The notes beneath the pieces were generated by a model. The model did not search any database. It was given only the letters and a program-made list of their open reading frames with translations, and was not told the origin of the DNA. Source: JACPUX01 sp964517465 (lineage in GTDB: Bacteria; Pseudomonadota; Gammaproteobacteria; Burkholderiales; Casimicrobiaceae). Taken from it: a DNA stretch of 64,000 nt. The position numbers were made by a program, and so were the translations under genes. Positions 9,512-17,365 of the stretch are shown here, in pieces. The DNA is taken from the NCBI GenBank assembly GCA_964517465.1, contig CAZFEK010000021.1, positions 1 through 64,000 on the forward strand, given 5' to 3'. Position 1 is the first letter of the stretch. Each line of letters opens with the position of its first letter.

Positions 9512-10546
9512 ATGAAATTCCTTCTCACGCTCTGCGCCGGCCTGCTGCTGGCCGCCAACGCCCTGGCCGCGGACAAGTTCCGGGTCGCCTGGTCGCACTA
9601 CACCGGCTGGGAACCCTGGGCCTTCGCCCAGCAGTCCGGTGTGCTCAAGAAATGGGCGCAGAAGTACGGCATCGAGATCGAGCTTACGCTCGTCAACGAC
9701 TACGTCGAGTCAATCAACCTCTACACCAGCGGCAAGTTCGACGCCTGCGTCATGACCAACATGGACGCGCTGACCATACCCGCCGTGGGCGGCGTGGACA
9801 GCACCGCCATCATCGTCGGCGATTTCTCCAACGGCAATGACGGCATCGTCATGAAGAAAGGCGAGAGCGTGAAGGATCTCAAGGGCCGTTCGGTGAAGCT
9901 CGTCGAGCTCAGCGTCTCGCACTACTTGCTGGCGCGGGCGCTGGAGATGAACGGCATGAAAGAAAAAGACCTCAAGATCGTCAACACCTCCGATGCCGAC
10001 ATCGCCGCGGTGTTCAAGTCCGACGCCAACGGCGCCGTGGTGACCTGGAATCCGCCGCTGCAACAGGTCCGGAACGACAAGGGCGCCAAGCTGGTGTTCG
10101 ATTCCTCCAAGATTCCCGGAGAAATCATCGACCTGATGGTGGTGAAGACCAAAGCGCCCGACAGCCTCAAGAAAGCCCTCACCGGCGCCTGGTACGAAGT
10201 TATGGCGGTAATGAGCGGCCAGGGCAAGCCCGCCGGCGAGGCCATCGAGTTCATGGCCAAGAACTCCGGCGCCACCGCCGCCGAGTTCCGGGCGCAGCTC
10301 GCCACCACCGCCATGTTCTACAAAGCGGGCGAGGCTGCGGCCTTTGCCACCGGACCCGAGCTCAAGAAGACCATGGAGCATGTCCGGAGCTTCTCCTTCG
10401 ACAAAGGCCTCTTCGGCAAGGGCGCCAAGAGCAAGGACTTCGTCGGCATTGCCTTTCCCGATGGCGCGGTGCTGGGCGATGGAAAAAACGTCAAGCTGCG
10501 CTTCGACGCGAATTACATGAAGCTCGCGGCCGAGGGCAAGCTCTAG
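9512..10546 (+). CDS. ABC transporter periplasmic binding protein, urea-carboxylase-region type
   Basis: A 344-residue solute-binding protein with a signal peptide (MKFLLTLCAGLLLAANALAA) and a good AAGGAG 7 bp before ATG. The mature start FRVAWSHYTGWEPWAFAQQS and the following VNDYVESINLYTSGKFDAC resemble the NMT1/SsuA-like group that annotators call putative urea ABC transporter binding protein (TIGR03427, often near urea carboxylase). No urea carboxylase or allophanate hydrolase lies in this window, so the substrate here is open. It is followed by its permease and ATPase, completing an importer. Confidence 0.85.
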   Translation: MKFLLTLCAGLLLAANALAADKFRVAWSHYTGWEPWAFAQQSGVLKKWAQKYGIEIELTLVNDYVESINLYTSGKFDACVMTNMDALTIPAVGGVDSTAIIVGDFSNGNDGIVMKKGESVKDLKGRSVKLVELSVSHYLLARALEMNGMKEKDLKIVNTSDADIAAVFKSDANGAVVTWNPPLQQVRNDKGAKLVFDSSKIPGEIIDLMVVKTKAPDSLKKALTGAWYEVMAVMSGQGKPAGEAIEFMAKNSGATAAEFRAQLATTAMFYKAGEAAAFATGPELKKTMEHVRSFSFDKGLFGKGAKSKDFVGIAFPDGAVLGDGKNVKLRFDANYMKLAAEGKL

Positions 10547-10658
10547 CCGCCAGGGGCTCGAGTTTCCACAGTCTTGGAGATGGGATGATACGAAGCGCCG
10601 GTGTGGGGAGATTTGCAAGGGGGCGTGCCGCCTCGCCGCCGGCGGGGGATAGGCGCTC

Positions 10659-11495
10659 GTGAGCCTGGACTCCCGCCGCCGCGGCCTGCACGCCGAGGTT
10701 TCGCTCCGCGCGAGCTGGTTGCTGGCGGCGCTGCCTTTCGTCATGCTGCTGGCGGTCTATTTCTATGCCTCGCACTTGAGGCTGGAAGAAAACCCCCAAG
10801 ACAAGCTCCTGCCCAGCCTCGCGCAGATGGGCGAGGCGATGGCGCGGCTGGCGCTACACCCCGATCCGCAATCCGAGCAGTATGTATTCTGGCAGGATAC
10901 CTTGGCGAGCCTATTGCGCCTGGCCGTGGGCGTGAGCCTCGCCGCGCTGTGCGGCCTGCTGGCGGGGCTCAACATGGGCCTCCTGCCGCGCGTGCGCGCG
11001 CTGTTTTCGCCCTTCGTCACCGTGGTGTCGATGATTCCGCCGCTGGCGGTGCTGCCCATCATTTTCATCGTTTTTGGTGTCGATGAACTCGCCAAGGTGG
11101 TGCTCATTTTCATCGGCGTCTTTCCGGTCATTACTCGCGACATCTATCTCGCCACCGAGCGCGTGCCTCGCGAGCAGATCACCAAGGCGCTCACGCTGGG
11201 GGCCACGCAAATGGCGGTGATCTACCGCATCGTGCTGCCCCAGATCCTGCCGCGGCTGATCGATGCGGCGCGGTTGTCGCTGGGCGCGGCCTGGCTCTTT
11301 CTCATCGCTTCCGAGGCCATCGCCGCCACCGACGGCCTGGGCTATCGCATCTTCCTGGTGCGGCGCTACCTCGCCATGGACATCATCCTGCCCTATGTGA
11401 TGTGGGTCACGCTGCTCGGGTTTCTCATGGATCTTGGCCTCAAACACCTCGTGCAGCGGCGCTTTCATTGGTATCTGGCCGGCGGGAACACATGA
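10659..11495 (+). CDS. ABC transporter permease (SsuC/TauC type)
   Basis: A 278-residue inner-membrane permease starting at GTG 10659 behind a G-rich stretch. About six membrane segments are visible, the first at WLLAALPFVMLLAVYFY. The EAA loop that docks the ATPase reads KALTLGATQMAVIYRIVLPQ followed by ILPRLIDAARLSLGAAW. It belongs to the binding protein upstream (112 bp gap) and the ATPase downstream. The gap to the ATPase is filled by a duplicated repeat. Confidence 0.9.
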   Translation: MSLDSRRRGLHAEVSLRASWLLAALPFVMLLAVYFYASHLRLEENPQDKLLPSLAQMGEAMARLALHPDPQSEQYVFWQDTLASLLRLAVGVSLAALCGLLAGLNMGLLPRVRALFSPFVTVVSMIPPLAVLPIIFIVFGVDELAKVVLIFIGVFPVITRDIYLATERVPREQITKALTLGATQMAVIYRIVLPQILPRLIDAARLSLGAAWLFLIASEAIAATDGLGYRIFLVRRYLAMDIILPYVMWVTLLGFLMDLGLKHLVQRRFHWYLAGGNT

Positions 11496-11499
11496 GCGC

Positions 11500-11713
11500 G
11501 CCCGCCGGGCCGCCCCAAGGGCGCGCAACCCACAAGCCGGAGCGGGCAAAGCCCGCGAACCGCACTCACCCCCTTCCCCTGGAAGGGGGCCGGGGGGAAG
11601 GTTCCACTCGGCCCGCCGGGCCGCCCCAAGGGCGCGCAAACCACAAGCCGGAGCGGGCGCAGCCCGCGAACCGCACTCACCCCCTTCCCCTGGAAGGGGG
11701 CCGGGGGGAAGGT
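11500..11713 (+). repeat. Two 103-bp direct repeats between permease and ATPase genes
   Basis: Copies at 11500-11602 and 11611-11713 differ at only three positions and have a period of 111 bp. Each contains two hairpins: GCGGGC-NNA-GCCCGC in the middle, and CCCCCTTCC-CCT-GGAAGGGGG near the end. Each ends in a G-rich tail GGGGGGAAGGT. The first copy begins at the last codon of the permease gene. The tail of the second copy lies 5 bp before the ATPase start and supplies its Shine-Dalgarno-like sequence. The near identity indicates a recent duplication of a REP-like element. Confidence 0.9.
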
Positions 11714-11718
11714 ACAAC

Positions 11719-12627
11719 ATGACCGCGCCACGCGCCATGCGCCTGCACCTCGAAGACGTCTACAAATCCTACGGCCCCAAACTCGTGCTGGAGAATATCG
11801 ACCTCGCCGTGCGCGAGGGCGAGCTTTGTTCTCTGGTGGGACCCAGCGGCTGCGGCAAATCGACACTGTTCCGCATCGTTCTGGGCCAGGAGGTGTGCAG
11901 CACCGGCCGGGTGCTGGTCGATGGACAGCCGGTGGGCCCGCCCGCGCCGGATCGCGGCATCGTCTACCAAAAGTACTCGCTTTTTCCCCACCTCACCGTG
12001 CTCGACAATGTGCTCCTGGGCAAGCGCTTGAGCAGCGGCTGGTTCGAGGCGCAGCGCCGGCGCCAGCAGTTCCGCGACGAGGCCATGGGCTATCTCGAAC
12101 GCATGCGTCTGGCCGGGCACGCGGAGAAATATCCGCACGAACTCTCCGGCGGCATGCAGCAGCGGGTGGCTATTGCCCAGGCGCTGATCATGAAGCCGCG
12201 CGTGCTGATGATGGACGAACCTTTCGGCGCGCTCGACCCCGACACACGCGAGGACATGCAGGTGTTTCTGCTGGAACTGTGGGACCAGCACCGCATGACC
12301 ATCTTCTTGGTCACCCACGACATGCATGAAGCCGTGTACGTTGGCACCCGCGTGCTGGTGCTCTCTCAGCATTACACCGACGACCGCGGCCAGGCCGCGC
12401 CGCGCGGCTCGCGCATCGTGGGCGACTACCCTTTGCCCAACGCCATCTACTCCACCAAGGTGAAAACCAGCCCCGAGTTCCTCGATACGGTCGAGGAAAT
12501 CCGGCGCATCGGCTTCGATCCCGAGCACCTGCGCCACGTCACCGAGTTCAACCTGCGGCATGCCGATTCCTTCCAGACGTTGACCGCCGAAGAGCACGCC
12601 GGAGGCGTAGCGCGCACGCCGGGCTGA
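11719..12627 (+). CDS. ABC transporter ATP-binding protein (SsuB/TauB type)
   Basis: A 302-residue ATPase of the nitrate/sulfonate/taurine importer group. Walker A is GPSGCGKST, the Q loop is in VYQKYSLFPHLTV, the signature is LSGGMQQRVAIAQAL, Walker B is VLMMDEPFGALD, and the H loop is LVTHDMHE. A C-terminal extension of about 80 residues beyond the H loop (from QHYTDDRGQAAPRGSRIVGD on) is longer than in SsuB. It pairs with the permease and binding protein just upstream. The start at ATG 11719 is favoured because the repeat tail provides a ribosome-binding sequence; ATG 11737 is an alternative. Confidence 0.9.
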   Translation: MTAPRAMRLHLEDVYKSYGPKLVLENIDLAVREGELCSLVGPSGCGKSTLFRIVLGQEVCSTGRVLVDGQPVGPPAPDRGIVYQKYSLFPHLTVLDNVLLGKRLSSGWFEAQRRRQQFRDEAMGYLERMRLAGHAEKYPHELSGGMQQRVAIAQALIMKPRVLMMDEPFGALDPDTREDMQVFLLELWDQHRMTIFLVTHDMHEAVYVGTRVLVLSQHYTDDRGQAAPRGSRIVGDYPLPNAIYSTKVKTSPEFLDTVEEIRRIGFDPEHLRHVTEFNLRHADSFQTLTAEEHAGGVARTPG

Positions 12628-12870
12628 TCGGGCGCCAAGCCGGGCTCGGCAGCGGAGTTTTGGTATCGCTTGCCCTGGTTTTGCGCGGCGCCGATCGAGT
12701 GACCTTCGCAGCGTGAATGCCGAACAGTCTGCATTATCACGCCGCAATCATCCATCGCGACGAAGGCAAGAGGCGCGTAATCTCTCGTCAGTTCTGCGCG
12801 CATAGCGCACGAGCTTCCCGGCCGCATTTCCGGCACCGCCGCAGGCCGCCAACCACAGACGGAGGTCACC

Positions 12871-13794
12871 ATGCCGCAAAACCTCAACAGCCCGCTACTG
12901 TCGCTTGCCAACGGCCGCCAGGTCGGCACCGGCTGGCTGCCGCCGATGTTCGATCCGCGCGACTACACCGATCGCCACCCGAAAGTAGCGGAAATCGCTG
13001 AACGGCTCAAAAAGCGCAGCAAACTCGGCAAGGCGCTGCCCGACAAGGTCGATCTGCGCGCCGAATGCAGCCCCATCGAAAACCAGGGTCAGCTCGGTTC
13101 CTGCACCGCGCACGCCGTGGTGGGCATGGTCGAATATCTGGAGCGGCGCGCCTTTGGCAAACACCTCGATGCTTCGCGCCTCTTCGTCTACAAGACCACC
13201 CGCAACCTCATCGGAGTCACCGGCGACACTGGCGCCTGGCTGCGCAATGCCATGGGCGCCCTGACCCTCTGCGGCGTGCCGGGGGAGCGCTATTGGCCCT
13301 ATACCGATCAGTCACCGGCTTTCGACAAAGAACCCCCCACCTTCGTCTACGCCATTGCCGACAACTACGAGGCGCTCAAATATTTCGCCCACGACCCGAT
13401 CGCCAAGAACCCGCCGCGTCCGCAAGTGCTGGAAAGCGTCAAGAATTATCTCGCCATGGGGCTGCCATCCGTGCTGGGTTTCTTCGGCTACAGCTCCTTC
13501 GAGTCCGTCGCGCGGCCTGGCGAAATCCCCTTTCCCACCAAGAAAGAACTCGACGGCGACCCCGCCTGGGGCCATGCCGTTCTGGCCGTGGGCTATGACG
13601 ATGAACGCAGCATCACCAACACCGCCGACAACAAGAAAACCAAGGGCGCGCTCTTGATCCGCAACTCCTGGGGCGCGGGCTGGGGCGACCAGGGCTACGG
13701 CTGGTTGCCTTACGAGTACGTCCTGAAAAACATCGCGCTCGATTTCTGGTCGCTGATCAAGATGGAGTACGTCAATTCCGAGCAGTTCTACTGA
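12871..13794 (+). CDS. Papain-like C1-family cysteine peptidase
   Basis: A 307-residue protein with the papain catalytic set. The oxyanion Gln and nucleophile are in ENQGQLGSCTAHAV (Cys about 78), the His is in WGHAVLAVGYDD, and the Asn is in IRNSWGAGWGDQGYGWLP. No signal peptide is evident and the propeptide is short (about 60 residues), so it is probably cytoplasmic or exported by another route. GGAGG lies 6 bp before ATG. The 243 bp upstream hold no visible gene. It follows the ABC operon in the same direction; whether its target lies in that cluster is unknown. Confidence 0.88.
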   Translation: MPQNLNSPLLSLANGRQVGTGWLPPMFDPRDYTDRHPKVAEIAERLKKRSKLGKALPDKVDLRAECSPIENQGQLGSCTAHAVVGMVEYLERRAFGKHLDASRLFVYKTTRNLIGVTGDTGAWLRNAMGALTLCGVPGERYWPYTDQSPAFDKEPPTFVYAIADNYEALKYFAHDPIAKNPPRPQVLESVKNYLAMGLPSVLGFFGYSSFESVARPGEIPFPTKKELDGDPAWGHAVLAVGYDDERSITNTADNKKTKGALLIRNSWGAGWGDQGYGWLPYEYVLKNIALDFWSLIKMEYVNSEQFY

Positions 13795-13832
13795 ACTCGG
13801 CAGGCGCCGCAAGGCGGCCCGGAAGATTCGGC

Positions 13833-13851
13833 GCGCGCACGGTGTGCGCGC
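13833..13851 (+). terminator. Strong hairpin with short T-run after the C1 peptidase gene
   Basis: GCGCGCAC-GGT-GTGCGCGC is an 8-bp perfect stem with a 3-nt loop followed by TTTC. It sits 38 bp after the peptidase stop and 25 bp before the next start. The T-run is too short for a classical terminator, so it may only attenuate transcription into the next gene. Confidence 0.4.
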
Positions 13852-13876
13852 TTTCGGCGCCGCGAAGGAGTAGCTC

Positions 13877-14698
13877 ATGTCCGATACGCATTGGTTGCAC
13901 AAAGCCCTGATCGGCGCGCTGGGCGGGCTGGCTCTGGCGCTGCTCAAGCTCATCGATGCCAAGTTCTACCTCGGCAGCCTGTTCTCCGTCGAGTCGCAGG
14001 CCGCCTACCTCACCTACTTCTGCTACATGATTCTAGGCAGCGTCACGGCGGTATTCCTTTCCGATCATGACGAGCCACCTGCTAAAGTGCGCAAGAGTGC
14101 CTTCCTGCTGGGCCTGCTCGCGCCTTCGGTGCTGCTCGCCATCGCCAACCAGCCGATCAAGTCACCCGCTGCGGAAGCGCCGGCGATACCTCGTCTTGGC
14201 GCTTGGCTCGTTCCTACCGCGCATGCCCAGGAGCCGACCCCCGCCGGCCCTGCGGCGGTTGCGACCCAAGCTCACGTCGTGAGCCGGACGTCCTACCAGC
14301 CCAGCTTCAGCGATGCGTTTGCCGCGGCGCTGGGCCGCAAGGAATTGAGCACGCCCTACGCCTATGTGATCGGGGTGACCGCCGATCCGAAGAAAGCCCA
14401 AACCACCGCCACCAAACTTAACCTCGCGCTGGCCGGGCAGACCGGCGCAACCGCCGGCCTACCCGCCGCGCGGGTGCTGCAATTCCGGGGCGAAGCCGAC
14501 TACTACGTGCTTTTGGGGGAACCGGCCAGCAAGGAAGCGCAGGTGAGCCTGGCGGGCAAGGTCAAGGGATTGGGCATCGAATTACTCTCCGGTAACATGA
14601 CCTCGGCGGTCATTGGCACCGACGAACAGAAAGAACTCGGCAAGCTCCTGCTGAATGCCAAAGTCGTCGCTGCGCCGAAACTGGTAAGCAGCCAATAG
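13877..14698 (+). CDS. Small membrane protein with a periplasmic SPOR-like tail (unknown function)
   Basis: Unrecognised 273-residue protein with AAGGAG before ATG. Three hydrophobic segments lie in the first 100 residues (ALIGALGGLALALLKLI; YLTYFCYMILGSVTAVFL; LLGLLAPSVLLAIANQP). A linker ending in AHAQEPTPAGP follows, then a soluble C-terminal domain (about 160-273). That domain repeats the pattern PYAYVIGVTADPKKAQTTAT then ADYYVLLGEPASKEAQVSLA, reminiscent of SPOR-type folds, though I do not claim membership. It is the last rightward gene of the envelope cluster. Confidence 0.65.
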   Translation: MSDTHWLHKALIGALGGLALALLKLIDAKFYLGSLFSVESQAAYLTYFCYMILGSVTAVFLSDHDEPPAKVRKSAFLLGLLAPSVLLAIANQPIKSPAAEAPAIPRLGAWLVPTAHAQEPTPAGPAAVATQAHVVSRTSYQPSFSDAFAAALGRKELSTPYAYVIGVTADPKKAQTTATKLNLALAGQTGATAGLPAARVLQFRGEADYYVLLGEPASKEAQVSLAGKVKGLGIELLSGNMTSAVIGTDEQKELGKLLLNAKVVAAPKLVSSQ

Positions 14699-14724
14699 TG
14701 CTGGAGGAGCGATGACCGCGTTCA

Positions 14725-14798
14725 TGGAGGCGGGGGTCGGAATCGAACCGGCGTAGACGGCTTTGCAGGCCGCTGCATGACCACTCTGCCACCCCGCC
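14725..14798 (-). tRNA. tRNA-Cys (GCA)
   Basis: 74 nt read leftwards from GGCGGGGT at 14798 to an encoded CCA at 14727-14725. The acceptor stem GGCGGGG/CCCCGCC is perfect. The anticodon loop CTGCAAA carries GCA, and the T-loop region GGTTCGATTCC is normal. It lies downstream of tRNA-Gly on the same strand, separated by a terminator-like hairpin. Confidence 0.96.
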
Positions 14799-14873
14799 CG
14801 GGGTGATGGTTCGCCGCAGTCGGCGAACGCGAGGACTCGATCGGACGCAGCCGGTCGGGCGTGAGGCGCCTTA

Positions 14874-14901
14874 ACGAAAAAGGGAAAGCGCGCGCTTTCC
14901 C
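14874..14901 (-). terminator. Rho-independent terminator after tRNA-Gly
   Basis: Read leftwards, GGGAAAGCGC-GCGCTTTCCC (14901-14882) is a perfect 20-nt palindrome followed directly by TTTTT (14881-14877). It lies just after the tRNA-Gly 3' end and before tRNA-Cys. Termination here would leave tRNA-Cys dependent on readthrough or its own promoter; the hairpin could also be a processing site in a joint precursor. Confidence 0.75.
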
Positions 14902-14908
14902 CGGAATC

Positions 14909-14984
14909 TGGAGCGGGAAACGAGTCTCGAACTCGCGACCTCAACCTTGGCAAGGTTGCGCTCTACCAACTGAGCTATTCCCGC
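14909..14984 (-). tRNA. tRNA-Gly (GCC)
   Basis: 76 nt read leftwards from GCGGGAATAGCTC at 14984 to an encoded CCA at 14911-14909. The anticodon loop TTGCCAA gives GCC. The D-arm AGCTCAGTTGGTAGAGC and T-arm GAGTTCGAGACTC are canonical. A strong promoter lies 16 bp upstream. Confidence 0.97.
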
Positions 14985-14999
14985 GAAAGACAAGCGCGC

Positions 15000-15027
15000 A
15001 TTATAGCCGAGCCATCGGCAAAGTCAA
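15000..15027 (-). promoter_or_regulatory. Sigma-70 promoter of the tRNA-Gly gene
   Basis: On the minus strand TTGACT (15027-15022), 16 bp, then TATAAT (15005-15000). This is close to the full consensus and ends 15 bp before the mature tRNA. The discriminator after the -10 is GC-rich (GCGCGC), as in promoters under stringent control, so growth-rate regulation is expected. Confidence 0.85.
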
Positions 15028-15089
15028 ATGCTGCGAAGGCCCAAAAGCCGCATGCTTAGCGCCGCTGCAGCACATTGGCTGGTCTTTCA

Positions 15090-15635
15090 TCATTCTTGCA
15101 CTGGGCGCTTGCCGAGTTTTCTTTGCAGCGTGCGGCGATGCATTTTCAGGGCCCGGGCAGTGGCCGAGATGTTCCCCTGATGTTCTGCGAGCACGCGTTG
15201 AATGTGTTCCCATTCCAGCCGGCTGACCGAGAGCGGTTCGCTGGGTGCCTCGCCTTCCGGTTCGGGGTTTTCGCATCCGAGAGCCCGGATGATCGCGCTG
15301 ATGTCCGCAGGCTTGGCAAGATAATGCGTCGCTCCGAGTTTGATGGCATCCACTGCCGTGGCGATGCTTGCGTATCCAGTGAGCACCACGATTCGGCATT
15401 CTGGCGCGAGCGCAAGCAGTGGCTTGATCAGTGCAAGCCCTGAGCTGCCGCCGAGATTCAAATCGAGAATGACATATTTCGGCCGCTGGCTCTGCGCCTC
15501 GCCCAGAGCGTCGCTAGCGTTTCTGGCGTGCCTTACCGCATAGCCGCGGCGCGTGAGCGCTTGCGCCAGCACGTGACCAAACACGGCATCGTCTTCGATC
15601 ACCAAGAGCTCAGGCGCCAGATTCACCTGTCCCAT
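15090..15635 (-). CDS. regA: RegA/PrrA/RoxR-type redox response regulator
   Basis: A 181-residue response regulator. The receiver domain has the acidic pair in VIEDDAVF, phospho-acceptor Asp58 in YVILDLNLGG, and the conserved Thr/Lys in VVLTGYAS and LAKPAD. The C-terminal Fis-type HTH (EWEHIQRVLAEHQGNISATA, then RALKMHRRTLQRKLGKR) is the near-invariant DNA-binding end of RegA/ActR/PrrA. Those proteins activate energy-metabolism genes when the quinone pool is reduced. Its start lies inside the end of the sensor kinase gene (26-bp overlap), so the two are translationally coupled. Confidence 0.93.
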   Translation of the reverse strand: MGQVNLAPELLVIEDDAVFGHVLAQALTRRGYAVRHARNASDALGEAQSQRPKYVILDLNLGGSSGLALIKPLLALAPECRIVVLTGYASIATAVDAIKLGATHYLAKPADISAIIRALGCENPEPEGEAPSEPLSVSRLEWEHIQRVLAEHQGNISATARALKMHRRTLQRKLGKRPVQE

Positions 15636-16956
15636 CCTTACTCGGCTCTTCTTTCGAAGCGCCTTCCTGCGGCGCGGCCTTGAGCTTGTCCAGCGGCAGC
15701 AGCACCCGCGCCTGGGCGCCTCCTTCCGTCCGGTTTGCTAGCCGAAGGCTGCCGCCGTGTCGCTCGATCGCCGAAAACGCCAGATAGAGACCAATGCCGC
15801 TGCCCTGGTGCTTGGTGTTCAAGACGTTGCGCCCAGCGGCCTCCAGCACCTCGGGCGGGAAACCCGGGCCGAGATCTTGCACCAGCAGATCCAATACGTC
15901 TTCACTCCAAGTGCAATAGCAGCGAACCGGCTTGCGACTGGCCTGCGCTGCGTTGTCGAGCAAGTTACGCAGTGCTTGCTCCAGGGTGGTCTCGCTCACC
16001 ACTACGGGCGCCGGCTGCGGCCCTTGCAAGGTCAATTCCAGCGGCACCGCCCCGGGCGATTTCTGCCAGGCGGCAAGAAGCCCTCTCAGCCAATCGTCCA
16101 GGGCCAGTCGCCGACCGCCTTCGGCTCTTGCCTCGCCGGCGCGTGCGGCAAGGCTGGTGAGCGTGGTCTTGCAGCGCGCAACCTGGTCTTTCATGATCGC
16201 GAGGCTCTGCCGATGTTCCGGCCGGAGGGCCGGCTCCTGAAGCAGCTCATCGACCAGCACTGCCAGGGTGTTGAGCGGCGTGCCCAGTTCGTGCGCCGCA
16301 CCCGCGGCGAGGCTGCCCAGCGCGACGATGCGCTCGTTGCGCAGAGCCTGTTCTCGCGCCTGCCCCAGTTCGCGATCGCGCTGCCGTATGCTCGCCGTCA
16401 TCTGCAGCAGAAACCAAGCGATCAGGAGCGTGAGGATGGCGAAAGTGAACCAGGTACCAAACAAGGCAAGGGCGTTCGCGCGCACATAATCGACTACGGA
16501 TATCGGAACCCGAAACACCGCGAGCACGGAATAAAGGCCAAGCCCGAGGATGGCGGTAGTCCAGGCCAGCGCAGCAGGCAATATGACCGCAGCAAAAGCA
16601 ATCGGCAGCAAAAAAAGCGAGGCGAGGGGGTTGGCCGCGCCGCCGCTGAAGAAGAGCAGCACCGTGAGCGCCGACAAGTCCACGCACAGTTGGGCAAATA
16701 GTTCCCGCGGAGAGACCTGAGCTGCCTGCGTCAAGCGCAGCGTGGCGACGCCATTGAATATTGCGAGCAGGGCAATCACCAATAGCATCGGCGCGAGATC
16801 GAGGTATACGCCCACGGCCCAATGCGCGAAGGCGATGGCCGCAACTTGCCCGGCGATGGTCCACCAACGCAAGATTACCAGCCGGCGCAGATGGTCTAGT
16901 CCGACCTCGCTGCGAGGCAGATCGGAAAAGCGTGGCATACGGGAAAACCAGTTCAC
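15610..16956 (-). CDS. regB: RegB/PrrB/RoxS-type redox sensor histidine kinase
   Basis: A 448-residue membrane histidine kinase. About six transmembrane segments fill residues 25-190. The loop FFSGGAANPLASLFLLPI corresponds to the ubiquinone-sensing GGxxNP motif of RegB. The H-box is AAGAAHELGTPLNTL with His222. Cys262 (QVARCKTT) sits 40 residues after it, the spacing of the redox-active Cys265 relative to His225 in Rhodobacter RegB. ATP-binding boxes are LLDNAAQAS and GSGIGLYLA. It is first in an operon with regA. The tail (KAAPQEGASKEEPSKDGTGE) is low-complexity. Confidence 0.92.
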   Translation of the reverse strand: MNWFSRMPRFSDLPRSEVGLDHLRRLVILRWWTIAGQVAAIAFAHWAVGVYLDLAPMLLVIALLAIFNGVATLRLTQAAQVSPRELFAQLCVDLSALTVLLFFSGGAANPLASLFLLPIAFAAVILPAALAWTTAILGLGLYSVLAVFRVPISVVDYVRANALALFGTWFTFAILTLLIAWFLLQMTASIRQRDRELGQAREQALRNERIVALGSLAAGAAHELGTPLNTLAVLVDELLQEPALRPEHRQSLAIMKDQVARCKTTLTSLAARAGEARAEGGRRLALDDWLRGLLAAWQKSPGAVPLELTLQGPQPAPVVVSETTLEQALRNLLDNAAQASRKPVRCYCTWSEDVLDLLVQDLGPGFPPEVLEAAGRNVLNTKHQGSGIGLYLAFSAIERHGGSLRLANRTEGGAQARVLLPLDKLKAAPQEGASKEEPSKDGTGESGA

Positions 16957-17365
16957 GGAAACGAAGCGGGCACGGCTGTCCGGGATTGGATAGGCAGCGC
17001 CATTTTACCGAGGCGGACTGCTGCATGAGTTGTTATCCCCCTCCGATGCATCTCTTCGCCCCTCCAAAGAAACGGCGCGCGGGTTGAGGCAAAGCGCCAC
17101 GGAGGCTGGGCGCCCGTTCCCTCGGACCGAATCGCACCGCAGGGAGGGACGGTGCGCGAGGCCGCTCGGGCGCGTGGTTCCCGGGCGGCGATCGGGCCAA
17201 GGGGCGTGATACGAGCACCCAGATGTGGCGACGAGCGCCACGGCGGATTGCCGCAACCCGCGCGCCGCGTCAGGAGACTCGCAGGACTGCGGGTTAACTG
17301 CTCGGGATGATAAAACGTCAGCGTGCGGCGCGGAAGGCGGCAAATTGTCGCACCCGCTGCCGCGC
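16957..17365. other. Intergenic region without a convincing gene
   Basis: 409 bp between regB and the secreted-protein gene. Open frames here show no recognisable protein, no ribosome-binding site and mostly Arg/Pro/Ala composition from high GC. TAAAAT on the minus strand (17007-17002) could be a -10 for regB, but no good -35 accompanies it. I see no RNA gene or repeat shared with the rest of the window. Confidence 0.5.

Noticed and set aside
11434..11718. In-frame N-terminal extension of the ABC ATPase through the 103-bp repeats
   Set aside because: The repeats stay open in this frame by chance and encode a repeated Pro/Gly/Arg text. ABC ATPases of this group start near MRLHLEDVYKSYG.
16918..16945. 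Similarity to an Illumina adapter (reads like FPYATLFRS on the minus strand)
   Set aside because: About 21 of 27 bases match, but mismatches are spread along the stretch, and the regB frame runs through it without disruption. Real adapter contamination would match almost exactly.
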